A stretch of DNA of 64,000 nt from a virus. The position numbers and the translations under genes are program-made. Numbering within the stretch: the first letter of the stretch is position 1; each line of letters opens with the position of its first letter. The notes beneath the pieces were generated by a model. The model was given only the letters and a program-made list of their open reading frames with translations, searched no databases and was not told where the DNA came from. Below, piece by piece: positions 8,589-16,742 of the stretch. The stretch is from the IMG/VR virus record IMGVR_UViG_3300021127_000002, positions 56,203-120,202 of that record. One strand, 5' to 3'.

Positions 8589-9648
8589 TAATTTGATATT
8601 ATTTGAATGTCTAAGCGGTAGCTATGCATATGGTACAAATAAACCATCAAGCGATATGGACTATCGTGGTGTTTTTATATTGCCTAAAGATAACATATAC
8701 GGTTTTAATTATATTGACCAAGTCAACGATGAAACCAATGATATCACCTTTTATGAAATTGGTAAGTTTCTTGAATTACTTGAAACAAATAACCCCAATA
8801 TCATCGAGATATTGAATATGCCTCCAGAGAACATTGTGTATAAACATGAATTGTTTGACATTATTTTGAATAATAAATCTAAATTCATAACAAAAAAATG
8901 TAAAAACACATTTGGTGGTTATGCTTCAACACAAATAAAAAAAGCCAGGGGATTGAATAAGAAAATTGTTAATCCTGTTGATAAGGAGCGTAAGTCCATA
9001 TTAGATTTTTGCTATATTATTGATGGTTACAAGTCAAGACCTCTTAAAGAATTTTTGGATAATAGCGGATACAACCAAGCTAAATGTGGATTGGTTAATG
9101 TTCCAAATGCCAGAGATGTTTATGCTTTGTTTTACGATGCTTATTCATCTAAGGAAGGTTCTGGTTTGGGTTATCGTGGGATTATGAATGAAGATGAAAC
9201 CTCAAATGAGGTTAGACTTAGTTCAGTACCTCAAGGTGAAAAACCAGTGGCAACTATCATTTACAATAAAGATGGTTATTCTAAATACTGTAAAGACTAT
9301 AAAGAATATTGGGATTGGGTAGAAAAACGTAATTCTGATAGATATGAAACAAATGCTTCACATGGCAAGAACTACGATTCAAAAAATATGATGCATTGTC
9401 TTAGACTTCTTAGAATGGCAAAGGAAATCGGATTAACTGGTCAAGTAAATGTTAAAAGGCATGATGTAGCTGATCTGATGTTAGTCAGAAATGGTGAAAA
9501 AGAATATGATGATCTTATTGTCGAAGCACAATCAATCATGGATTCTATGGAAAAAATATATGCCAATTCTAATTTACCTGAAGAGGTGGATCATAACTTT
9601 GTAAATAATATGTTAATCATAATCAGAACTTTGTTTTATGAGCGATAA
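8563..9648 (+). CDS. RlaP-type DNA polymerase beta superfamily nucleotidyltransferase (RNA repair)
   Basis: A 361-residue protein with the nucleotidyltransferase signature FECLSGSYAYGTNKPSSDMD, followed by YRGVF. This is a GS motif with a DxD-type metal site near residues 17-36. It continues with an RlaP-like helical body containing NIIEILNMP and MMHCLRLLRMAKEI. RlaP proteins are nucleotidyltransferases predicted by Burroughs and Aravind to act with RNA ligases in repair of cleaved RNA. The neighbourhood holds a polynucleotide kinase, an RNA ligase and a cyclic-phosphate receiver protein, which supports that role. Confidence 0.75.
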   Translation: MTIQELRDNNLILFECLSGSYAYGTNKPSSDMDYRGVFILPKDNIYGFNYIDQVNDETNDITFYEIGKFLELLETNNPNIIEILNMPPENIVYKHELFDIILNNKSKFITKKCKNTFGGYASTQIKKARGLNKKIVNPVDKERKSILDFCYIIDGYKSRPLKEFLDNSGYNQAKCGLVNVPNARDVYALFYDAYSSKEGSGLGYRGIMNEDETSNEVRLSSVPQGEKPVATIIYNKDGYSKYCKDYKEYWDWVEKRNSDRYETNASHGKNYDSKNMMHCLRLLRMAKEIGLTGQVNVKRHDVADLMLVRNGEKEYDDLIVEAQSIMDSMEKIYANSNLPEEVDHNFVNNMLIIIRTLFYER

Positions 9649-10111
9649 AACATCTATAAAAAATGTTGATGCGTTTCAATACTTTTTCGAAAAATATACT
9701 CGTTTTACTCGTTCAAGTGGAAGTAATATAATTTCTAAAATAGTTAATTTAAATTTCTCAGAAATAGCAATGTTATATGAACTTAATAATAGCATGTTCA
9801 AAGATTATTTCGATCATACAGCATTGAAAATGTTTGCCAAGTATAGAGATAATATTAATTTTAATGTTCAAATACAGAAAACCACATTATCAGTTTTTGA
9901 AATGACAATTTCAATTGATAACTTTGATAAAAATGATGTTGATGACATTGAAGAATTATACTCTGAATTTGGAGCCGAAAACTACCCAGCTTACCAATAT
10001 AAAAATATTGTTGTAAAAGATGAAAATATCGATGGTATGTTTATTGTAAATTCAGGTTTAGTTGAAGACTATAATAGTAATGATGGAACACTGGAATTGA
10101 TATTTTATTAA
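9638..10111 (+). CDS. Hypothetical protein
   Basis: 157 residues, soluble, no recognised motif. It starts within the last bases of the RlaP-like gene (11-base overlap), so it is in the same operon. The C-terminal half is acidic and probably beta-rich. Confidence 0.6.
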   Translation: MSDKTSIKNVDAFQYFFEKYTRFTRSSGSNIISKIVNLNFSEIAMLYELNNSMFKDYFDHTALKMFAKYRDNINFNVQIQKTTLSVFEMTISIDNFDKNDVDDIEELYSEFGAENYPAYQYKNIVVKDENIDGMFIVNSGLVEDYNSNDGTLELIFY

Positions 10112-10124
10112 ATAAAATTATTAT

Positions 10125-10424
10125 ATGTTAACATTTAGAAAACCAAAGGATGTTGATGAAGCTTTTGTGCTTCTCGAAAATAGTGGTTTAAAGGTATTAT
10201 GGGATATTTGTAATCCCAATAATATTGAATTGAGTAAACAATATTTTGAAATGTATAAGCCAATAGTGTTCATATATAAAAAAAACAAATTGGTTGGTGC
10301 TGCTCATGGTAAATTTGGTAATCCAGAGGTTATTGGGTTGGATGATGTACCTGAAACGAAAAAATATTCAAAAAGTGAATTAACCGAAATTGATTTAGCT
10401 ATAAGACAAATTGAAATATTTTAA
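10125..10424 (+). CDS. Hypothetical protein
   Basis: 99 residues, soluble, unrecognised. It shares a TAATG junction with the next gene. Confidence 0.55.
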   Translation: MLTFRKPKDVDEAFVLLENSGLKVLWDICNPNNIELSKQYFEMYKPIVFIYKKNKLVGAAHGKFGNPEVIGLDDVPETKKYSKSELTEIDLAIRQIEIF

Positions 10425-10609
10425 TGGAAAAATTTGAAAAAACAGAAAAATTTACTATTTTTACATCTGAATTTCTTCTTGAAAGAGGATATTGTTGTGG
10501 TAATGGGTGCAAACATTGCCCATATGACTATAAAAATGTGCCAGAACCCAGGAAAAGTAAATTATTAGAAAAAAGAAACGAAAATGAAAAAAGAGAAGTT
10601 AGAGCTTAG
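10424..10609 (+). CDS. DUF5522-like cysteine motif protein
   Basis: 61 residues containing GYCCGNGCKHCPYDYKNVPE, the compact Cys cluster typical of DUF5522 proteins common in Bacteroidota. It probably binds a metal, and the function is unknown. It overlaps the next gene by 26 bases. It supports the host assignment. Confidence 0.65.
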   Translation: MEKFEKTEKFTIFTSEFLLERGYCCGNGCKHCPYDYKNVPEPRKSKLLEKRNENEKREVRA

Positions 10610-11072
10610 AATGTATGGTCTTGTACCGTATAATATTAGTCCGATTCAGCAAGGTATTCAGTTTGGCCATGCTGTCGTTGAATATGGTTTAAAACACAAT
10701 AATGAAGCCTATAAAGACTGGGCTAAGAACTGGAAAACATTCATCATACTAAACGGTGGAACCACAAATACTAAGGCTGATTTGGAAACTGGTTTACCTG
10801 TGGGATCGTTAAACAATCATTACTTGAACCTGCACAAGCTTGGAGTTAAGACTGCCGTGTTTCATGAACCAGATCTTGGAGATCAGCTTACAGCGGTTGT
10901 TTTTTTACTTGATGAGCGTATATTTAATAGAGTGAAATATCCTGATTTCATTGAGTGGGCTAAAAATCCAGATACAAAAATCGCAAGAACCCAAGAAAAC
11001 TGGATAAAAATGATTGGAGGCAAAAACAATGTAAAAATAAGAGATTATATTTCAAAATTCAGATTAGCATGA
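10584..11072 (+). CDS. Peptidyl-tRNA hydrolase Pth2-like protein
   Basis: 162 residues. The order of elements follows Pth2: SPIQQGIQFGHAVVEYGLK (compare KGKxAAQCGHA), a helix ending in W, then KTFIILNGG. Near the C-terminus GVKTAVFHEPDLGDQLTAV matches the family's xLRDAGxTQ segment. Pth2 recycles peptidyl-tRNA from stalled ribosomes. That would fit the SmpB and RNA-repair genes nearby, though identity to bacterial Pth2 is visibly low. Confidence 0.6.
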   Translation: MKKEKLELRMYGLVPYNISPIQQGIQFGHAVVEYGLKHNNEAYKDWAKNWKTFIILNGGTTNTKADLETGLPVGSLNNHYLNLHKLGVKTAVFHEPDLGDQLTAVVFLLDERIFNRVKYPDFIEWAKNPDTKIARTQENWIKMIGGKNNVKIRDYISKFRLA

Positions 11073-11737
11073 AAAACGTATTAGCTTATAAGAAGGTCAA
11101 CCAAGTTATCCTTAGCTGCGAAAATAAAGAGCAACTAAAATCAGCAAGTAACATGGTCGTCAGTTTCTCTAAGCTATACGGTGATAGTGAATTAACAAAA
11201 GTTCTTTCAATATTATTAGAAAGAAAACTATATTTTATCGAAATGAAAACAAAACCTGTGGTATATTTTTTGGTGGGCCCTCCAGGTATTGGTAAGTCAA
11301 CATACGTAAAAAACGTGTTGTTACCAAATGGGGATTACCATGTCGCTTCCACAGATGATATATTAACAAAGAAAGGAAAAGAAATAGGTCTTAATTATAA
11401 TCAAGCATTTGATCATTTTGACTTTAAGGATTTTAAGGATATTGAAAAGATTTTCAGATTCGGAATTATGCGAGCCATAAACGAAAGACTTGATATTGTC
11501 ATTGATAGAACAAACATGACATTAAAAGGTAGAAACAAATTACTTCGTCTTTTTCCTGATGATTATATCAAGATTGCCGTTGTTTTTGATTTTTCAAACG
11601 CTGAAAAATTAAAGGCTCAGCTTGCAAAACGTGAAAAAGAAGAAGGTAAAGTGATATCCGATTCTGTCATGTACAAAATGATAAAATCATACGTTGAACC
11701 AACAAATAAAGAATTTGATCAAATTATAAAATTATAA
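11069..11737 (+). CDS. P-loop polynucleotide-kinase-like protein
   Basis: 222 residues with Walker A FLVGPPGIGKSTYVKN near residue 67, a catalytic-type STDDIL after it, and DIVIDRTNMTLKGRNK near residue 140 (the RTN motif of Pnkp/T4 PNK-like kinases). A lid region follows with KAQLAKREKEEGK. Such kinases phosphorylate 5'-OH ends of RNA for ligation. The first 65 residues are a helical extension. It overlaps the Pth2-like gene by 4 bases (ATGA). Confidence 0.7.
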   Translation: MKNVLAYKKVNQVILSCENKEQLKSASNMVVSFSKLYGDSELTKVLSILLERKLYFIEMKTKPVVYFLVGPPGIGKSTYVKNVLLPNGDYHVASTDDILTKKGKEIGLNYNQAFDHFDFKDFKDIEKIFRFGIMRAINERLDIVIDRTNMTLKGRNKLLRLFPDDYIKIAVVFDFSNAEKLKAQLAKREKEEGKVISDSVMYKMIKSYVEPTNKEFDQIIKL

Positions 11738-11739
11738 AT

Positions 11740-11961
11740 ATGTCTTATAAACTTGATAAAGTTAATACAAATGTAAAATATAAACATTTTAAAAAAATTA
11801 TTTCGATGAATAATAATACTGGTGAATCAATCGATTTCAAAAAAGTAAAGGAAGCTGCGTCATATTATGGTGTAAGCGCCTCTTCAATTTATCAAATATT
11901 AAGTAAACAAAGAGAATATATTTATTCATCCAAAGGAAAAATTAATTTTATATATGAGTAA
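11740..11961 (+). CDS. Orphan NUMOD1-like DNA-binding module
   Basis: 73 residues with GESIDFKKVKEAASYYGVS then ASSIYQIL, the helix-turn-helix of NUMOD1 modules normally attached to homing endonucleases. No nuclease domain accompanies it. It sits between two intact genes and may be an HEG remnant or a free-standing DNA-binding protein. Confidence 0.55.
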   Translation: MSYKLDKVNTNVKYKHFKKIISMNNNTGESIDFKKVKEAASYYGVSASSIYQILSKQREYIYSSKGKINFIYE

Positions 11962-12403
11962 TAAATATCGCCTTTTTTTAGATGATTACAGAATTCCCTT
12001 GGATTGCATATCATATATGTACCAAAGGATTGGTAAAATGAATCCAATATATCTTGAAAAGGATTGGGTTATTGTTAAAGATCATGATGCTTTTGTTAAG
12101 CATATAACAAAATATGGTTTACCTGAAATTGTGTCTTTTGATCATGACCTTGCTGATGAACATTATGCAACAGAAGCAAATTGGGATAATTATACTGAAT
12201 GGGTAGAATCTCAGGAATTTAAAGAAAAAACTGGATATGATTGTGCGAAATGGTTGATTGATTATTGTATGGAACATAATCAAAAGTTACCCTTTTTTAT
12301 AGTGCATTCTATGAATCCATCTGGTACTGAAAACATATTGAGTTTATTAACAAATTTTAAGAACTTTCAAGAAAGTGAAAACCAAACTACTCAGAAAGAT
12401 TAG
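11954..12403 (+). CDS. Cyclic-phosphate-processing receiver domain protein (cREC)
   Basis: 149 residues. KYRLFLDDYRIPLD at the start, IVSFDHDLADEHY near residue 60, a TGYDCAKWLIDYC helix and FFIVHSMNPSGTENI near residue 117 match the cREC family (receiver-like fold with LDD, SFDHDL and HSxNPxG). It is predicted to process cyclic phosphates in RNA repair systems. It lies in the same run as the kinase and RNA ligase genes. Confidence 0.75.
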   Translation: MSNKYRLFLDDYRIPLDCISYMYQRIGKMNPIYLEKDWVIVKDHDAFVKHITKYGLPEIVSFDHDLADEHYATEANWDNYTEWVESQEFKEKTGYDCAKWLIDYCMEHNQKLPFFIVHSMNPSGTENILSLLTNFKNFQESENQTTQKD

Positions 12404-12611
12404 AAATAGGTTTCATGTATCCTATTACCATGATCAATGGCATATCTATGATTATAAACTCAAAGATATGTCCAGAAGACCTTATACAGGTTCAGCGGTA
12501 GTATTCATGGCTGTCAGATTAAAAATCTATAGTGTTTCCGAAATGACAAAAACAAAAATTTGGTCACGAACATATAAATTATATGAAAAATATTACAAAG
12601 ATCTTTTTTGA
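12375..12611 (+). CDS. Small hypothetical protein (GTG start)
   Basis: 78 residues, basic and Tyr-rich, overlapping both neighbours. GTG at 12375 is the most plausible start because no ATG occurs before residue 30. Unrecognised. Confidence 0.45.
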   Translation: MKTKLLRKIRNRFHVSYYHDQWHIYDYKLKDMSRRPYTGSAVVFMAVRLKIYSVSEMTKTKIWSRTYKLYEKYYKDLF

Positions 12612-13137
12612 TCTTGAATTTACTGGATTACATAAGAACACCACCCCAGTATCAATTGGTATTGTAACTGATACTAATAAAAAATTCTATGCAGAATTTA
12701 ATGATTATGATAAATCACAATGTGATGAATGGATCAATAAAAATGTTATAGACAATTTACTATATAATGATTATTTTCATTATCTTCACAATGATGAGGA
12801 AAATGATACATTATACATAAAAAATGATTTTCAAACTATTAAACAAGCGTTAAAAGATTGGTTAAATCAATTTAAGCAAATTGAGTTTTGGGGTGATTGT
12901 GTTTTTTGGGATTGGTTTCTCATGGTTGATCTTATTATGGAAGGAAATACCATGAGAAAACCGCCAAAAAACTTTACAACAGCGCAACCTTTTGATATAT
13001 TTACATTATTAAAAACTAAGGGGATTAATCCCAAGGAAAAAAGGCATGTTTTGTTGGATATGGAGAAACCATTGAATCAACATAATTCACTTTATGATGC
13101 TGAGATAACTAAAAAGATTTATGAAAAATATGGGTAA
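12583..13137 (+). CDS. DEDD-fold 3'-5' exoribonuclease (Rv2179c/RNase-AS-like)
   Basis: 184 residues. FFDLEFTGLHKNTTPVSIGI supplies the first two acids (DxE) and FWGDCVFWDWFLM the second motif. HNSLYDAEITKKIYEKY gives the HxxxxDA motif near the end. This is the DnaQ-like family PF16473 that trims RNA 3' ends. It could prepare ends for the repair enzymes around it. Confidence 0.7.
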   Translation: MKNITKIFFDLEFTGLHKNTTPVSIGIVTDTNKKFYAEFNDYDKSQCDEWINKNVIDNLLYNDYFHYLHNDEENDTLYIKNDFQTIKQALKDWLNQFKQIEFWGDCVFWDWFLMVDLIMEGNTMRKPPKNFTTAQPFDIFTLLKTKGINPKEKRHVLLDMEKPLNQHNSLYDAEITKKIYEKYG

Positions 13138-13726
13138 TACACAAAGTGAGTTTGTTTTAGCTGGTAGAAAAACTGAAGAAAAATTTGTTAATGATTTCGA
13201 ACAATACGGTGATTATAAAATATCAACGCCAACTCAAGATAGACATGAACACTGGGATATTGAAGTAACCCCTTACGATGATTTTCCAAATGAATTAATT
13301 ATCAAAGATAAAATTAAATATTATTTTGATATTAAATCCATAAAGTCATTTAATTTCTACGATAAAGGAACACATGAATATATTGATGGTAAAACAGATA
13401 AATATCAATATATTGAATGGACAAACCCAGTAGGTAAACCAGGTTATATACATAGTTCTGTAGATTATATAATATTTGAAACTGAAGAAAATTGGCTTTT
13501 CATCAAAACAGAAGTTTTAAGGGATTACGCAAGACCTTTCTTTACTGGAGATATATGTATATTCGGAAATGTGTTACATGGCGTAAATAAAAGATCTGAT
13601 GATAACCGCAAATTTAAATATTTCAGAAATCCAGACGGTTCTAAATTCACTAACAAAGAAGAGATAATGATTTTTAGAACAAGCGAACTTGAGCAAATAA
13701 CAACATATAAATTGAAAAAAAAATAA
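13130..13726 (+). CDS. PD-(D/E)xK-like endonuclease candidate
   Basis: 198 residues from ATG 13130 (another ATG lies 9 bases upstream). DRHEHWDIEV near residue 40 followed by KYYFDIKSIKSFN near residue 65 fits a D, then D/E-x-K nuclease core. The remainder resembles phage hypothetical proteins, with WLFIKTEVLRDY. The role is unknown. Confidence 0.5.
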   Translation: MGNTQSEFVLAGRKTEEKFVNDFEQYGDYKISTPTQDRHEHWDIEVTPYDDFPNELIIKDKIKYYFDIKSIKSFNFYDKGTHEYIDGKTDKYQYIEWTNPVGKPGYIHSSVDYIIFETEENWLFIKTEVLRDYARPFFTGDICIFGNVLHGVNKRSDDNRKFKYFRNPDGSKFTNKEEIMIFRTSELEQITTYKLKKK

Positions 13727-13729
13727 ACA

Positions 13730-13783
13730 ATGAAATTTAATAGTAACGAAAGAAATATCTGGTTTACATCAGATACACATTAA
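13730..13783 (+). pseudogene. Truncated 5' fragment of a metallophosphoesterase gene (first copy)
   Basis: ATG at 13730 opens MKFNSNERNIWFTSDTH and stops at TAA 13781-13783. SDTH is the first metal-binding motif (DxH) of calcineurin-like phosphoesterases. The rest of the gene is missing here. A homing endonuclease gene follows, and then a second version of the same N-terminus with the full body. Confidence 0.7.
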
Positions 13784-13831
13784 TTTTTCATAAAAATCAG
13801 TATATTTATATGTGTATAAAACTATATAAAT

Positions 13832-14719
13832 ATGGAAAAATCATTAAATAGAATATGTAAAACTTGTGATAAAGTTTTAAAATATAAATCAATTGAAAGT
13901 TTTAAATGTTCTGAGAAAGAAGGAACAGAATGTAGGAGCTGCTCAACAAAAAAATATGTTAAAAGAATTGGTGATGCGAATTATTTGTTAACTGATAATT
14001 TAGATACTTATTATTGGGTTGGTTTTATATTAGCTGATGGTCACATCGAAGATGGACGGTTATCCATTACCTTATCAGGTAAAGATAAAGAACATTTAAA
14101 TAAATTATCTGAACATTTATATGTTAAAACACAAGATAAAATTAATAATAAAAAATATTCGGCTTGCATACTTTCCTTAATGCATAAAGATATTATAAAT
14201 ATTTTTGTTGATCGTTTTGATATTAAATCAAATAAAACTATAAATCCACCAAATATAAATGTTTTCAAAAACTTGGATTTTGATAAATTATTTAGTATAT
14301 TTATTGGGTTTACTGATGGTGATGGAAATATTCGTAAATTACATAATAGATGCGATTTTCATATAAGAATTAAAACGCATAAAAATTGGTTGCCTGTTTT
14401 AGATTATTTTAATAATGTTTTGGATTTAGGTGGACATACAAGAATTAATAAATTGGGATATGCTACTTTAGAAATTAGTAATAGTGTATTTTGTAAAAAA
14501 ATTAAAGAAAAGGCTATTGGTTATAATTTACCTTTCTTGGAAAGAAAATGGTCTGAAATTGATTTATCCTTTGTTGGTAGAAATGAAAAAGCTGATCAGA
14601 ATAAAATTGCTATTTTTAGAATGTTAAATGAGGGTTTATCACATAAAGAAATTTATAAAAAATTGAATATAAGTAAATCATCCTATTATCAATTAATTAA
14701 AAGAAATAATATATGTTAA
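13832..14719 (+). CDS. LAGLIDADG homing endonuclease
   Basis: 295 residues. An N-terminal zinc-ribbon-like segment (CKTCDK, then CRSC) precedes two LAGLIDADG-type motifs, WVGFILADGHIE near residue 65 and FIGFTDGDGNIR near residue 155. A C-terminal helix-turn-helix reads LSHKEIYKKLNISKSSYYQL. It is inserted in a metallophosphoesterase locus right after the codons for the catalytic SDTH motif. Its stop overlaps the ATG at 14713 of the second copy. Confidence 0.8.
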   Translation: MEKSLNRICKTCDKVLKYKSIESFKCSEKEGTECRSCSTKKYVKRIGDANYLLTDNLDTYYWVGFILADGHIEDGRLSITLSGKDKEHLNKLSEHLYVKTQDKINNKKYSACILSLMHKDIINIFVDRFDIKSNKTINPPNINVFKNLDFDKLFSIFIGFTDGDGNIRKLHNRCDFHIRIKTHKNWLPVLDYFNNVLDLGGHTRINKLGYATLEISNSVFCKKIKEKAIGYNLPFLERKWSEIDLSFVGRNEKADQNKIAIFRMLNEGLSHKEIYKKLNISKSSYYQLIKRNNIC

Positions 14720-15330
14720 AATTTAAAACAAATACGTCCGAGGCTTCTGCAAGAAATTTGTGGTTTACCTCGGACACGTGAACACATTATTCTCATAAAA
14801 ACTTAATTAAAAGCTTAACGACTTGGGAACGTGGTGCCATTCGTGATTTTCAATCATTGGATGAACATAATCAAACACTTGTTAAGAATATTAATAATAC
14901 GGTAAAATATGATGATGTTTTATTCATTCTTGGTGATATTGCGTTCGGTGGTTTTGAAAACGTAAGAAAATTTATGGATCAAATACATTGTCAAGAAAGA
15001 TATTTGATATTGGGTAATCATGACTCACATATAAAGAATAATCGTGATAATTTACAAAATTGCTTCACAAAAGTTTCTAAACAAGAAGATGTTATTATAG
15101 ATGATGACTTATTCGTTTTATTCCATTATCCTATTCTTGAATGGGAAGCGTGTCATAAAGGGAGTTATCATCTATATGGTCATCAACATAATTTGCCACA
15201 AAACCGTTTTAGCAACGGAAATGGTAGGACGATGGATTGCGGTCTTGACGGACATCCAGAATTTCGTCCATACCATTACAATGAAATTATTGAACTACTC
15301 AAAAAAAGAGAGATAAAGGTTCATCATTAA
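14713..15330 (+). pseudogene. Metallophosphoesterase, second copy, with in-frame TGA in the DxH motif
   Basis: From ATG 14713 the frame reads a start homologous to the first copy (ARNLWFTSDT), then TGA at 14779-14781. It then continues in the same frame as THYSHKNLIK through FILGDIAFGG (GD motif), LGNHDSHIK (GNHD), FHYPILEWE and YHLYGHQHN to 15330. The family would expect DTHY; six extra bases including the stop lie inside it. The part after the stop can only start at TTG 14857 and would lack the first metal motif. It is broken, or made by readthrough. Confidence 0.7.
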
Positions 15331-15380
15331 TTTGCTTTTATCAAACCATTTGATTACTATTGTATTGTAAATAAATATAA

Positions 15381-16169
15381 ATGCGTAAAAAGTTAAGATA
15401 CGATCTCACACCACCATATGCTATCGAGCAGCTTGCTGAAGTTATGACATATGGGTCTGAAAAACATGGTGACAGAACTTGGGAAAACGGTAGAAAGTGG
15501 TCAGATGTATTGGCCTGTGCAGAGAGGCATATCAATGCTATAAAACGTGGTGAGGATTTTGATAAAGAAACAGGTCTTTTGCATTCATCTATGGCAATGA
15601 CACAACTTGCCTTCCTCACCGAATATTACAAAATATACCCACAAGGTGATGACCGAAGACATAGATTCCTTAAACCACCAAAAATTGGTCTCGATATTGA
15701 CGATACAATAAATAATTTTATTGAGTATTATTGTGATTGGTTTCATTTAGATAAACCTCATTTCTGGAGTTTTGATAGAAAAATGGCGGAAAATTTAAAA
15801 AAATTAGATAATAATAAAGAATTTTGGTTAAATATACCTCCTAAAATAGATCCAAAGTCTTTAGGTTTTTCACCAGATTGCTATATAACAGCCAGATCTA
15901 TAAGACAAGATTGGACTGAAGAATGGTTAAGTAAATATGGATTTCCATCAGTCCCTGTTTTTAGTGTTGGCTATGGAAAATCTAAAGTTGATATTGCAAA
16001 AAATGAAAATATTGATTTTTTTATTGATGATAGATTTGAAAATTTTGTTGAACTAAATGAAAATGGTATTTGTTGTTTTTTATTCGATGCCTTACATAAT
16101 AAAAAGTATGATGTTGGTTATCGTAGAATTATGGATTTTAATGATTTCGTTAATAGATTTATAAAATAG
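15381..16169 (+). CDS. dATP/dGTP pyrophosphohydrolase-like domain fused to 5'(3')-deoxyribonucleotidase (HAD)
   Basis: 262 residues in two domains. Residues 1-95 match the phage MazG-like dATP/dGTP diphosphohydrolase family: YDLTPPYAIEQLAEVMTYG, then HGDRTWENG and ERHINAIKRGEDFD. Residues 100-262 are a HAD nucleotidase of the NT5C type: IGLDIDDTINNF as motif I, CYITARS as motif II and DFFIDDR as motif IV. Together they could take dNTPs to nucleosides in one polypeptide, shaping the nucleotide pool during infection. Both halves look intact. Confidence 0.7.
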   Translation: MRKKLRYDLTPPYAIEQLAEVMTYGSEKHGDRTWENGRKWSDVLACAERHINAIKRGEDFDKETGLLHSSMAMTQLAFLTEYYKIYPQGDDRRHRFLKPPKIGLDIDDTINNFIEYYCDWFHLDKPHFWSFDRKMAENLKKLDNNKEFWLNIPPKIDPKSLGFSPDCYITARSIRQDWTEEWLSKYGFPSVPVFSVGYGKSKVDIAKNENIDFFIDDRFENFVELNENGICCFLFDALHNKKYDVGYRRIMDFNDFVNRFIK

Positions 16170-16205
16170 GATTAGATTTACAAAATGTTTTAACTATTAG
16201 ATAAA

Positions 16206-16442
16206 GTGAATAATCAAAAATTGAAATGTATAAAAAAAGAAGTATTTCTTATTAAAGATGGTGAAAAAATAAAGAGATTTGATTCATTGTTAGAATGTGC
16301 TAAACAATTTAAAATCTCACCAAGTCATCTATCTAAAATGATTAAACAAAATAAATTAATAAATGGTTTATTATTTGTTTTAGGTGAATCTTCTTTTAAA
16401 GAAACTCCATATAAAGGAAAATCAAATTTTATAAATAAATAA
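16206..16442 (+). CDS. Orphan NUMOD1-like module
   Basis: 78 residues with KIKRFDSLLECAKQFKISPS then HLSKMIKQNKLINGLLF, a NUMOD1-type helix-turn-helix. The start at 16206 is GTG. It lies between the nucleotidase fusion and a gene with a premature stop, so it may be debris from an HEG event there. Confidence 0.5.
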   Translation: MNNQKLKCIKKEVFLIKDGEKIKRFDSLLECAKQFKISPSHLSKMIKQNKLINGLLFVLGESSFKETPYKGKSNFINK

Positions 16443-16451
16443 ATTAATAAT

Positions 16452-16718
16452 ATGACACGTCAATAAGTTTATGAGGCAATCGATGGTGAGCGGAACTATC
16501 AAGAAGCGATGAGTAAAAACAAGTACCGCCCAGACATTATAAAAGATTTTCATCTTGGAGATGCATTATCAGCAATCCAACATAATCTTAACAAAGCACA
16601 TGAAACATGGTACAAAGGTTCTGACCCACATACTAACACCATGGAGCTTTTCAGAAAAATATCGGCACTATGTGTTGCTCAAATGGAAAAATATGGCGTT
16701 GATAAACGTATTGAATAA
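16452..16718 (+). pseudogene. Small phage conserved protein with in-frame TAA at codon 5
   Basis: From ATG 16452 the frame reads MTRQ, TAA (16464-16466), then VYEAIDGERNYQEAMSKNKY and on to CVAQMEKYGVDKRIE at 16718. Known phage relatives start MxRQxVYxxIDGERxYQ, so the stop replaces a normally coding position; CAA to TAA is the simplest change. A shorter product of 69 residues could start at ATG 16509. No function is known. Confidence 0.6.
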
Positions 16719-16742
16719 TAAAATAAATAAAAATTAAAATTT

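Noticed and set aside
13784-14790. Group I intron carrying the LAGLIDADG gene inside the metallophosphoesterase
   Set aside because: The segment would contain a second complete N-terminal coding copy of the host gene, which an intron would not. I see no clear group I core motifs, and the second copy is broken by a TGA next to the supposed junction.
15381-16169. 2-aminoadenine (Z-genome) synthesis system
   Set aside because: The dATP/dGTP pyrophosphohydrolase domain alone is not enough. No PurZ-like or DatZ-like gene is seen in the window.
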